From Solirubrobacteraceae bacterium (lineage in GTDB: Bacteria; Actinomycetota; Thermoleophilia; Solirubrobacterales; Solirubrobacteraceae), in contig JASHYF010000235.1 in NCBI GenBank assembly GCA_030043235.1, forward strand, positions 1-7,916: a stretch of DNA of 7,916 bases. The letters run 5' to 3'. Positions within the stretch are counted from its first letter, which is position 1. Every line of letters begins with the position of its first letter. A program made the position numbers and the translations under genes. The notes beneath the pieces were generated by a model, which saw nothing but the letters and a program-made list of their open reading frames with translations, ran no database searches and was not told the DNA's origin. Positions 1 to 5,558 of the stretch are shown here, in pieces.

Positions 1-781
1 GCGCGCCCTCGCCCACACGCGCGAGCACCGCCGCGCAGAGCCCCCACGGCAGGAACACCGGCGGCAGCGCGGCGGCGAGGCCGCGCAGGGAGACGACGTA
101 GGCTCGGCAGGCGGGGCACTGGCTGCTGTGCATGAGCGCCAGCTGGTAGCGCTCGCCTTCGGGGTCGAGGACGCCGTAGGCGAGCGCACGCATGAGCGAG
201 CCCTGCTCCTCGCACCAGCGCTCGTCGCGGATCGTCTCCACGAGCGCCCCAACCTTGGCTGCCACTCCCGGCTGCCTCGGTCCGCGGCCCTCCATCAGCT
301 TGCGCATGCGCGCCTCGCTCACGCCCATGCGCGCGGCCGCCTGTGCACGCGAGAGCCCCTGGAGATAGCAGAGCGCCGCCGCCTCGCGCTCGCGCCCGTC
401 GAGGCGAGCGCGCACGCCCTCGAACAGCGCCCGCAAGCGCGCGCGATCGTCCAGCTCGGCCGCGAAGTCGCGCTCCGCCGCGCTGGGAAGGCCCGCGCAG
501 CAGCGGCTGCGAGAGCGGGCGCGGTGCTCGTCTATCGCGCGGCGGTGCGTGACCAGCACCAGCCAGCCGGCGGGGTTGGCGATCTCCTGGCCCTCGAGCA
601 TCGCCATGTACAGGCCCTGCCACGCCGCCGCGTAGCAGGCCTCGAGGTCCGCATCGTCGAGACTGGCCCCGCTCGCGCGCAGGCGCACGCGCACGCTCGC
701 GAGCACCCGATCGCGCAGCCCCTCGAACTGCTCGCGCAGGAGCCGCTCGGCGCGGTGACGGCGGAGGCTCAGCGGGCTCAT
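1..781 (-). CDS. Sigma-70-family (ECF-like) RNA polymerase sigma factor with C-terminal zinc-finger-like segment, partial
   Basis: 260 codons are open from ATG at 781 to the left edge without a stop, so the 3' end is missing. Residues about 20-85 look like sigma region 2 (the stretch ending NPAGWLVLVTHRRAIDEHR matches the usual 'aWL..i..nraiD..R' pattern). Residues about 122-165 look like region 4, a helix-turn-helix (REREAAALCYLQGLSRAQAA followed by RMGVSEARMRK). Past region 4 there is a further stretch with H218-x3-C222-x2-C225, the signature seen in zinc-binding anti-sigma (ZAS/zf-HC2) domains. The last visible residues (about 235-255) are hydrophobic, perhaps the start of a membrane segment. 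The protein would direct RNA polymerase to a promoter set, possibly with a built-in inhibitory or sensing domain. A GTG three codons upstream (790) is an alternative start; neither start has a clear Shine-Dalgarno. It lies 69 bp downstream of rfbG on the same strand, and no functional link to the sugar genes is evident. Confidence 0.85.
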   Translation of the reverse strand, partial: MSPLSLRRHRAERLLREQFEGLRDRVLASVRVRLRASGASLDDADLEACYAAAWQGLYMAMLEGQEIANPAGWLVLVTHRRAIDEHRARSRSRCCAGLPSAAERDFAAELDDRARLRALFEGVRARLDGREREAAALCYLQGLSRAQAAARMGVSEARMRKLMEGRGPRQPGVAAKVGALVETIRDERWCEEQGSLMRALAYGVLDPEGERYQLALMHSSQCPACRAYVVSLRGLAAALPPVFLPWGLCAAVLARVGEGA

Positions 782-791
782 CGCGCGCACG

Positions 792-799
792 TTACGTAA
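792..799. promoter_or_regulatory. 8-bp palindrome TTACGTAA just upstream of the sigma gene
   Basis: A perfect 8-bp palindrome sits 11 bases from the ATG (781) and 2 bases from the alternative GTG (790). It is an AT-rich island in a very GC-rich setting. It could be an operator or a -10-like element for a leaderless or short-leader transcript. No matching -35 was found, so this is only a candidate. Confidence 0.2.
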
Positions 800-801
800 T
801 C

Positions 802-816
802 CCGCCTGGCTGGCGG
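802..816. other. Small inverted repeat between rfbG and the sigma gene
   Basis: CCGCC and GGCGG form perfect 5-bp arms around a 5-base loop, located 35 bp past the rfbG stop codon and 21 bp before the sigma ATG. It could form a short hairpin in the rfbG-sigma transcript. No T-tract follows it on the minus strand, so it is not a convincing terminator; an operator is equally possible. Such a short GC repeat can also occur by chance at this composition. Confidence 0.25.
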
Positions 817-850
817 ATTCGATGATGTGGTGCGAGCGGGTTTTTTCGCG

Positions 851-2065
851 CTAGCCGAGCCGCTCGATGTGCGCGAGGCTCACGCCGCGCATGTCCTCGC
901 CACGGCGCTGCGCGCGGTGCCAGGCGACGGTCAGCTCGAGCGCCTGCTCGAGGTCGCACGCCGGCCACCACCGGAGCTCGCGTTCGGCGTCGCTGGAGTC
1001 GAGCGCGAGATGGCCGGCCTCGGGCGGATGCGCGCGTTCGTCGGGCTCCCACTCGAGCTCGCCATTCCACAGATCCGCGAGGCGCTGCACGATCCACGCG
1101 ACCGTCCGCTCGTCCTCGGGCGGGGGGCCGAAGTTCCAGGCACGCGCGGCCTGCTCGCCGCGCCAGAGCTCCTCGACCACGCGCAGGTAGCCGCTGAGCG
1201 GGCTGAGCACGTGCTGCCACGGGCGCACCGCGTGCGGGTTGCGCACCCTCAATCGCTCGCGCGCGTCCACCGCGCGCAGCACGTCGCCGAGCAGCCTGTC
1301 CTCCCCCCAGTCACCGCCGCCGATCACGTTGCCCGCGCGGGCGCTCGCGAGCCGCGGAGCCTCGCCGCGCGAGGAGGAGGAGGACGGGGAGGAGGAGGAG
1401 GAGGAGGAGGAGGAGGAGCCGGCGAAGAACGAGCGCCGGTAGGCGCTCGTGACGAGCTCCGCGCACGCCTTGGAGCTGGAGTAGGGGTCGGACCCGCCGA
1501 GGGGGTCGGCCTCGGCGAACCGGCGGGCGCCGCCCGCGCCCTCGCCCCCGCCCGCGCCCTCGCCCCCGCCCGCGCCCTCGTCCCCGCGGGCGTTCTCGTC
1601 CCCGCGGGCGTTCTCGTCCCTGTGGGCGTTCTCGTAGCACTTGTCGGAGGTGACGACGAGCACGGCGCGCACGCCGCGCGGAGCCAGGCGAACGGCCTCG
1701 AGCACGTTGACGGTGCCTATGACGTTGACCTGGTAGGTGAGCGCGGGATCGCGCAGCGAGCGCCTGACCAGCGACTGGGCGGCCAGATGCAGCACGACCT
1801 CGGGACGCGCTTTGGCCAGCGCGTCGCGCACGGCGCGGGCGTCGCGCACGTCGACGGCGTGCTCGCGCATGCCCGCGCCCACGCCAGCCAGCTCATACAG
1901 CGACGGGCGCGTGGGCACGCCGGGCGCGAGGCCCGTGACGTGGGCGCCGAGCGCCTGCAGCCACAGCGACAGCCACGCGCCCTTGAAGCCCGTGTGGCCG
2001 GTGACGAGCACGCGCCGGCGCGTCCAGAAGTGAGGGTCGATGAGCACGGGCGCGGCTATCTTCAC
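851..2065 (-). CDS. rfbG: CDP-glucose 4,6-dehydratase with two low-complexity insertions
   Basis: This extended short-chain dehydrogenase/reductase (404 codons) converts CDP-D-glucose to CDP-4-keto-6-deoxyglucose in the cytoplasm, the entry to 3,6-dideoxyhexoses and related sugars. Seen directly: the NAD-binding GHTGFKG at residues 23-29, the RfbG-type active-site stretch TSDKCYEN at 139-146, the catalytic YSSSK (Y195, K199), and the highly RfbG-specific AGNVIGGGDW, RPWQHVLSPLSGYL and WNFGPPPEDE. Two insertions are not normal for the family: six imperfect hexapeptides at about residues 146-181, directly after the YEN motif, and a 16-residue run of Ser with one Pro at 217-232. The start is uncertain. 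GTG 2065 is the long choice, but GTG 2047 (giving MLIDPHFW) aligns better with known RfbG N-termini. It is transcribed divergently from the glycosyltransferase. The usual partner rfbF (glucose-1-phosphate cytidylyltransferase) is not in the window. Confidence 0.92.
   Translation of the reverse strand: MKIAAPVLIDPHFWTRRRVLVTGHTGFKGAWLSLWLQALGAHVTGLAPGVPTRPSLYELAGVGAGMREHAVDVRDARAVRDALAKARPEVVLHLAAQSLVRRSLRDPALTYQVNVIGTVNVLEAVRLAPRGVRAVLVVTSDKCYENAHRDENARGDENARGDEGAGGGEGAGGGEGAGGARRFAEADPLGGSDPYSSSKACAELVTSAYRRSFFAGSSSSSSSSSSPSSSSSRGEAPRLASARAGNVIGGGDWGEDRLLGDVLRAVDARERLRVRNPHAVRPWQHVLSPLSGYLRVVEELWRGEQAARAWNFGPPPEDERTVAWIVQRLADLWNGELEWEPDERAHPPEAGHLALDSSDAERELRWWPACDLEQALELTVAWHRAQRRGEDMRGVSLAHIERLG
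1370..1417 (-). repeat. TCC trinucleotide microsatellite encoding polyserine inside rfbG
   Basis: Sixteen consecutive codons in rfbG read Ser (10), Pro, Ser (5), almost all TCC. On the plus strand this is a GGA/GAG polypurine run with a single CGG interruption. The length is a multiple of three, so gain or loss of units keeps the frame. It replaces the short loop that in other RfbG proteins joins the YRxSFF helix to the strand before RAGNVIGGGDW. The near-perfect identity of the units points to recent slippage expansion. Confidence 0.9.
1531..1638 (-). repeat. Six tandem 18-bp units encoding hexapeptides inside rfbG
   Basis: On the plus strand the units begin at 1531, 1549, 1567, 1585, 1603 and 1621. 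Units 1 and 2 are identical (cgcccgcgccctcgcccc), unit 3 differs by one base, units 4 and 5 are identical (cgcgggcgttctcgtccc), and unit 6 is diverged. In the rfbG frame they encode NAHRDE, NARGDE twice, GAGGGE twice and GAGGAR. The two sub-types suggest two separate rounds of duplication. The array lies between the YEN motif and the conserved DPLGGSDPYSSSK. The minus strand is rich in runs of three or more G and could form G-quadruplexes. Confidence 0.92.
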
Positions 2066-2098
2066 GCAATCGCCACACCGCCCGCCCGCAGCCCCTCA

Positions 2099-2224
2099 TC
2101 CGCCCCGGTGCCCCCGTCCGCGCCCGTGCCCCCGTCCGCGCCCGTGCCCCCGTCCGCCCCGGTGCCCTCATCCGCCCCGGTGCCCCCGTCCGCGCCCGTG
2201 CCCGCATCCGCGCCCACGCCCGCA
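2099..2224. repeat. Seven tandem 18-bp units in the divergent rfbG/glycosyltransferase region
   Basis: Units start at 2099, 2117, 2135, 2153, 2171, 2189 and 2207; the typical unit is tccgcgcccgtgcccccg, with small variants (gcc ccg for gcg ccc, tca or gca for ccg). In the frame of the downstream glycosyltransferase they would read SAPVPP-type hexapeptides, and six of the seven contain an in-frame GTG. They therefore either extend that protein's N-terminus or form its untranslated leader or promoter region. Unit length and C-rich sequence resemble the array inside rfbG. The divergent gap (about 2066-2236) holds nothing else I can name: no clear -35/-10 pair and no Shine-Dalgarno. Confidence 0.9.
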
Positions 2225-2236
2225 TCGTCCGCCTCC

Positions 2237-3016
2237 GTGCCCGACCTGCCCCCCCGCGCGTGCGTGCCGGACGTGCCGCTGGCGATCTCGGACTACGAGG
2301 AGGTGATGGAGTGGATGGAGGCGGTGATAGCGGCGGACGCGCGCGCGTACGTGACGGCGGCGGCGGTGAACCTGGTGATGTGCGCGCGCGAGGACGCGGA
2401 CGCGCGCGCGGCGCTGCTGGGCGCGACGCTGGCGGTGCCGGACGGCCAGCCGCTGGTGTGGGCGCTGCACGCGCTCGGCCATGCACGCGCGACGCGCGTG
2501 TACGGCCCCGAGTTGATGGCGCGCTTCTGCGCTCGCGCGGCCGCGAGCGGCATCCCGATGTACCTGTACGGCGGTCGCACGCACGAGGCGCTGGAGCTGC
2601 TCGAACGGCGACTGCGCGAGCGCTTCGACGGCGTGCGCATCGCGGGCGGCTTCTCGCCCCCGTTCCGCGAGCTGAGCGCGGAGGAGGAGGAGAGCGTGAT
2701 CGCGAGCATCGACGCGTCGGGCGCGCAGGTGGTGTGGGTGGGCACGGGCCAGCCGAAGCAGGAGAAGTGGATGGCGCGGATGCGCCCGCGCCTGGCCGCG
2801 CCGCTGCTGGTGGGCGTGGGCGCGGCGTTCGACTTCCACGCGGGCCTCGTGCCGCAGGCGCCGCCGTGGATGCAGCGGGGCGGCCTGGAGTGGTGCTACC
2901 GCCTGGCGCGCGAGCCGCGGCGGCTGTGGCGGCGCTACGCGCGCTACAACCCGCGTTTCGTGGCGGCGTTCCTCGATCAGTACGTGCGCAACCGCGTGGC
3001 CGGCCGGGGTTTTTAA
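2237..3016 (+). CDS. WecG/TagA/CpsF-family glycosyltransferase (GT26)
   Basis: The family transfers an N-acetylmannosamine-type sugar (ManNAcA by WecG, ManNAc by TagA) from its UDP donor to an undecaprenyl-linked acceptor at the cytoplasmic face of the membrane. Seen directly: the family's N-terminal pattern (VPLAISDYEEVMEWMEAVIA), AAAVNLVMCARED in place of the usual 'tpN.e.v..a..d', the PDG motif (Asp about residue 69), YLYGG, GFSPPF, the signature GTGQPKQEKWM, and GVGAAFDFHAG followed by the QRGGLEW/YRLAREPRRLWRRY tail. From GTG 2237 it is 259 residues, normal for the family. The start is uncertain: the frame is open far upstream through the 18-bp repeats, several in-frame GTGs (2108 to 2273) are possible, and none has a Shine-Dalgarno. 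ATG 2306 follows GAGGAGGT too closely and would delete the conserved N-terminus. Lying next to a ManNAc-dehydrogenase-like gene, the pair recalls wecC/wecG of enterobacterial common antigen. Confidence 0.88.
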   Translation: MPDLPPRACVPDVPLAISDYEEVMEWMEAVIAADARAYVTAAAVNLVMCAREDADARAALLGATLAVPDGQPLVWALHALGHARATRVYGPELMARFCARAAASGIPMYLYGGRTHEALELLERRLRERFDGVRIAGGFSPPFRELSAEEEESVIASIDASGAQVVWVGTGQPKQEKWMARMRPRLAAPLLVGVGAAFDFHAGLVPQAPPWMQRGGLEWCYRLAREPRRLWRRYARYNPRFVAAFLDQYVRNRVAGRGF

Positions 3017-3068
3017 TCGTTGATGAATCGTGTGTTTGCGCACATGCCGCACGGCGGCGGCGCGCGGG

Positions 3069-3074
3069 TATCCT
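3069..3074 (+). promoter_or_regulatory. Possible -10 element before the nucleotide-sugar dehydrogenase
   Basis: TATCCT lies 10 bases before ATG 3085 in a 68-bp gap that is otherwise unremarkable. No Shine-Dalgarno precedes this ATG (the leader reads tcttggctttg), so a transcript starting a few bases before or at the ATG would be leaderless, a common arrangement in Actinomycetota. No -35 at a suitable distance was found. Read-through from the glycosyltransferase is equally possible. Confidence 0.2.
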
Positions 3075-3084
3075 CTTGGCTTTG

Positions 3085-4374
3085 ATGGACGCACCCCGGA
3101 CTACCGCCGACGTGGCCGTGGTGGGCCTCGGCCGCGTGGGGCTGCCGCTGGCGCTGTCGTTCGCCGACCGGGGCCTGGACGTGATCGGCGTGGACAACGA
3201 CCCGGCGCGGCTGCGGGCGGTGCGCGAGGGGAGGATGCCGTTCGCGGAGACCGGCGTGCAGGCGCTGCTCGAGCGCGTGACGAGCGCCCGCCCGGGCCGG
3301 CTGTCGCTGTCCGAGCGCGTGGCGGAGGCGGCGGGTGCGCGCCACATCGTGATCACGCTGGGGACGCCTTCGTTCTCGCACATAGAGATCGACATGCGCG
3401 ACATCCGCTCTGCGCTGGACGACCTGCTGGGCGTGCTCGCGCCGGGGCACTCGCTGATCCTGCGCTCGACGGTGGCGCCGGGCACGACGGACTTCGTGGC
3501 GGGCTACCTGGCGAAGCATCGCGGCTTCCAGGTCGGCGAGGAGGTGATGGTGGCGCACGCGCCGGAGCGCATCGCGGCGGGGCGCTTCCTGGAGGAGATC
3601 GAAACGCTGCCGTGCATCATCGGCGGCGTGGGCGCGCGCTCGGGCGAGGCGGCGGCGGAGCTGTTCGGGGTGTTCGGCGCGCCGGTCGTGCAGACCACGC
3701 CGGTGCAGGCGGAGCTGGCGAAGATCTGGACGAACATCCTGCGTTACGCGAGCTTCGCGCTGCCGAACCTGCTGATGATGGACTGCGAGCGCCACGCGGC
3801 GAACGTGTTCGAGGTGATCGACCTGATCAACCGCGACTACCCACGCGGCGGCATCGCCCAGCCGGGGCTGACGGCGGGCACGTGCCTGCGCAAGGACTTC
3901 ACGTTCTCGGAGGAGCGCTCGGCGGCGCCGGGGATGCTGCTGGCGGTCTCGCGCGTGAACGAGTCGGTGCCGCTGTTCCTGCTGGAGGGCGCGAAGCGAC
4001 GCCTGGGCTCGCTCGAGAACCGCAAGGTGGCGGTGCTCGGGCTGTCGTTCAAGGCGGACACGGACGACGAGCGCGACTCGCTGGCGCACAAGCTGATCCG
4101 CCTGCTCGAGCGTGAGCTGGCGGACGTGGCCGTGCACGACCCGCACGTGCCCACGCCGACGGTGTCCTTCGAGGAGGCGGTCGACGCGGCTGAGGTGGTG
4201 GTGGTGGCGACCAACCACGCGGAGTTCCGCGAGCCGGCGGCGCTCGCGACGCTCGCCGAGCGGGCGGCGAGCGACTGCCTGGTGGTGGACCCGTGGAACT
4301 GCTGGGGAGGGGCGCAGGTGTTCGCGTACGCCTCCGAGCTGGTTGCCCTGAGCCCCGCGCACCCCGGCCGATGA
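3085..4374 (+). CDS. Nucleotide-sugar dehydrogenase, UDP-ManNAc dehydrogenase (WecC)-like
   Basis: A 429-residue member of the UDP-glucose/GDP-mannose dehydrogenase family, which oxidises the C6 hydroxyl of a nucleotide sugar to a carboxylate with two NAD+. Seen directly: an N-terminal Rossmann domain with VVGLGRVGLPLA (G14, G16, G19) and DVIGVDND; the middle-domain STVAPGTT and APERIAAG; ELAKIWTNILRY with K213 and N217; the catalytic cysteine in AGTCLRKDF (C267); and the C-terminal UDP-binding domain opening with KVAVLGLSFKADTDDERDS. The length is typical. WecC, WbpA and UDP-glucose dehydrogenase are all possible; position beside a WecG-family transferase favours UDP-ManNAc, but the sequence alone does not fix the substrate. 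The stop codon overlaps the next ATG (ATGA), indicating translational coupling. No partner 2-epimerase (WecB) is in the window. Confidence 0.9.
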   Translation: MDAPRTTADVAVVGLGRVGLPLALSFADRGLDVIGVDNDPARLRAVREGRMPFAETGVQALLERVTSARPGRLSLSERVAEAAGARHIVITLGTPSFSHIEIDMRDIRSALDDLLGVLAPGHSLILRSTVAPGTTDFVAGYLAKHRGFQVGEEVMVAHAPERIAAGRFLEEIETLPCIIGGVGARSGEAAAELFGVFGAPVVQTTPVQAELAKIWTNILRYASFALPNLLMMDCERHAANVFEVIDLINRDYPRGGIAQPGLTAGTCLRKDFTFSEERSAAPGMLLAVSRVNESVPLFLLEGAKRRLGSLENRKVAVLGLSFKADTDDERDSLAHKLIRLLERELADVAVHDPHVPTPTVSFEEAVDAAEVVVVATNHAEFREPAALATLAERAASDCLVVDPWNCWGGAQVFAYASELVALSPAHPGR

Positions 4375-5558
4375 GCCGCGTGCTGGTGACCGGCGGCACG
4401 GGCACGATCGGGGCGGCGGTGGTCAGGCGGCTGCTGTCCGACCCGGCGTACGAGGTGCGCGTGTCAGACCAGCGCCCGGCGCCGCAGTGGATGCGCGAGG
4501 GCTGCGAGGTGCACACGGGCGACCTGCGCGTGGACGCGCAGGCGCGCGCGGCGATGCGTGGCTGCAGCCACGTGATCCACCTGGCGGCGATCGTCGGCGG
4601 CATCGCGAACTTCCACAAGCTGCCGCACACGCTCACGGAGGTGAACAACGCGCTGCAGAACGCGGTCGTGCGCGCGGCGCTCGAGCTGGGCGTGGAGCGC
4701 TTCGTGTACGTGTCCTCCTCGATGGTGTTCGAGCGCGCGGAGCTGTTCCCCACGCCGGAGGACTACCTTCCCCGGTGCCCGGTGCCCCTGTCGGCGTACG
4801 GCTTCTCGAAGCTGACGGGCGAGGTGTACTGCCGCGCGGCGCACGAGGAGCACGGCCTGCCGTACACGATCTGCCGTCCCTTCAACGCGTACGGCCCGGG
4901 CGAGATGCCGGACGCCGAGCCCGGCATCGCGCACGCCGTGCCCGACCTGATCGACAAGGTGCTCTCGGGCCGGCGCCCGCTGCAGATCTTCGGCTCGGGC
5001 GAGCAGACGCGCACGCTCACGCACGTGGACGACATCGCCGACGGGATCGTCACGGCGATGGGCTCGCCGGCGGGATTGAACGAGGACTTCAACATCTCCG
5101 CCGCGCGCGAGCTGACGGTGGCGGAGATCGCGCGCATCGTGTGGCAGGCGTGCGGCGAGGACCCGGCGGATTTCGAGCTAGAGCACCTGCCGACGTTCGC
5201 GGTGGACGTGCAGCGGCGCTGGCCGGCGGTGGAGAAGGCCGAGCGCCTGCTCGGCTGGCGCGCGCGGATCGAGGTGGAGGACGGGATCGCGGCGACGGTG
5301 CGCTGGCTGCGCACGCAACGGGGAGACACGCCAACGAGCCCGGTGGACGCGTCAAGCGCGATAGGCGGCGGCAAGCGCACGCTGGACGGAGCAGCTCGTG
5401 GGGAGCAACCAGCCGGCCTCGAGGGCAAGCACGGGCAGGCCGGCCGCGAGGATAAGCACGGGCACGACGACGCGCGCAACGGCACACCGCCGAAGGCGCG
5501 GACGAAGGAACTGACGAGCGGGCGTCGCAGCCGGTCGCTAGGCTCCCGCGCGCGATGA
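4371..5558 (+). CDS. NAD-dependent epimerase/dehydratase (extended SDR) with unusual C-terminal tail
   Basis: Residues 1-317 are a complete extended SDR sugar-nucleotide enzyme: the NAD-binding GGTGTIG (residues 8-14), DLRVD after strand 4, [16 protein letters not shown] (115-121), the catalytic Y143-x3-K147 in [21 protein letters not shown], and [15 protein letters not shown]. It resembles UDP-glucose 4-epimerase and GDP-mannose 3,5-epimerase relatives, but the substrate cannot be read from the sequence. The family fold ends near W312 ([10 protein letters not shown]). The remaining roughly 78 residues are a hydrophilic, basic, low-complexity tail with a repeated GKHG/DKHG element (11-bp direct repeat at 5427-5437 and 5454-5464) and no recognisable domain. 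Both ends overlap neighbouring genes by ATGA, so it is coupled to the dehydrogenase upstream and to gmd downstream. Confidence 0.87.
   Translation: MSRVLVTGGTGTIGAAVVRRLLSDPAYEVRVSDQRPAPQWMREGCEVHTGDLRVDAQARAAMRGCSHVIHLAAIVGGIANFHKLPHTLTEVNNALQNAVVRAALELGVERFVYVSSSMVFERAELFPTPEDYLPRCPVPLSAYGFSKLTGEVYCRAAHEEHGLPYTICRPFNAYGPGEMPDAEPGIAHAVPDLIDKVLSGRRPLQIFGSGEQTRTLTHVDDIADGIVTAMGSPAGLNEDFNISAARELTVAEIARIVWQACGEDPADFELEHLPTFAVDVQRRWPAVEKAERLLGWRARIEVEDGIAATVRWLRTQRGDTPTSPVDASSAIGGGKRTLDGAARGEQPAGLEGKHGQAGREDKHGHDDARNGTPPKARTKELTSGRRSRSLGSRAR

Noticed and set aside
128..799. Plus-strand open frame of 223 codons at the left edge
   Set aside because: It is antisense to the sigma factor, whose minus-strand frame shows sigma regions 2 and 4; the plus-strand product is Ala/Arg/His-rich with no motif.
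840..850. T-tract (six T) next to the rfbG stop as a rho-independent terminator
   Set aside because: Flanking arms pair over only about 4 bases (AGCG/CGCT) and the tract lies within rather than after the hairpin on either strand.
2057..2062. TATCTT as a -10 box for the glycosyltransferase
   Set aside because: It lies within the rfbG N-terminal codons, has no -35 partner, and a short match of this kind is expected by chance.
2099..2224. CRISPR array
   Set aside because: The units are contiguous 18-bp repeats without unique spacers, so this is a minisatellite.
827..2236. Long plus-strand open frame antisense to rfbG, continuous with the glycosyltransferase
   Set aside because: The translation of 827-2040 is the mirror of rfbG codons (Arg/Ala/His-rich, no motif). 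It is open only because stop codons are rare at this GC content. Only the part from about 2237 shows family conservation.
3013..4362. Minus-strand frame of about 449 codons opposite the nucleotide-sugar dehydrogenase
   Set aside because: The product is dominated by Arg, His, Val and Leu, a typical shadow of a GC-rich gene; the plus-strand frame carries all dehydrogenase motifs.
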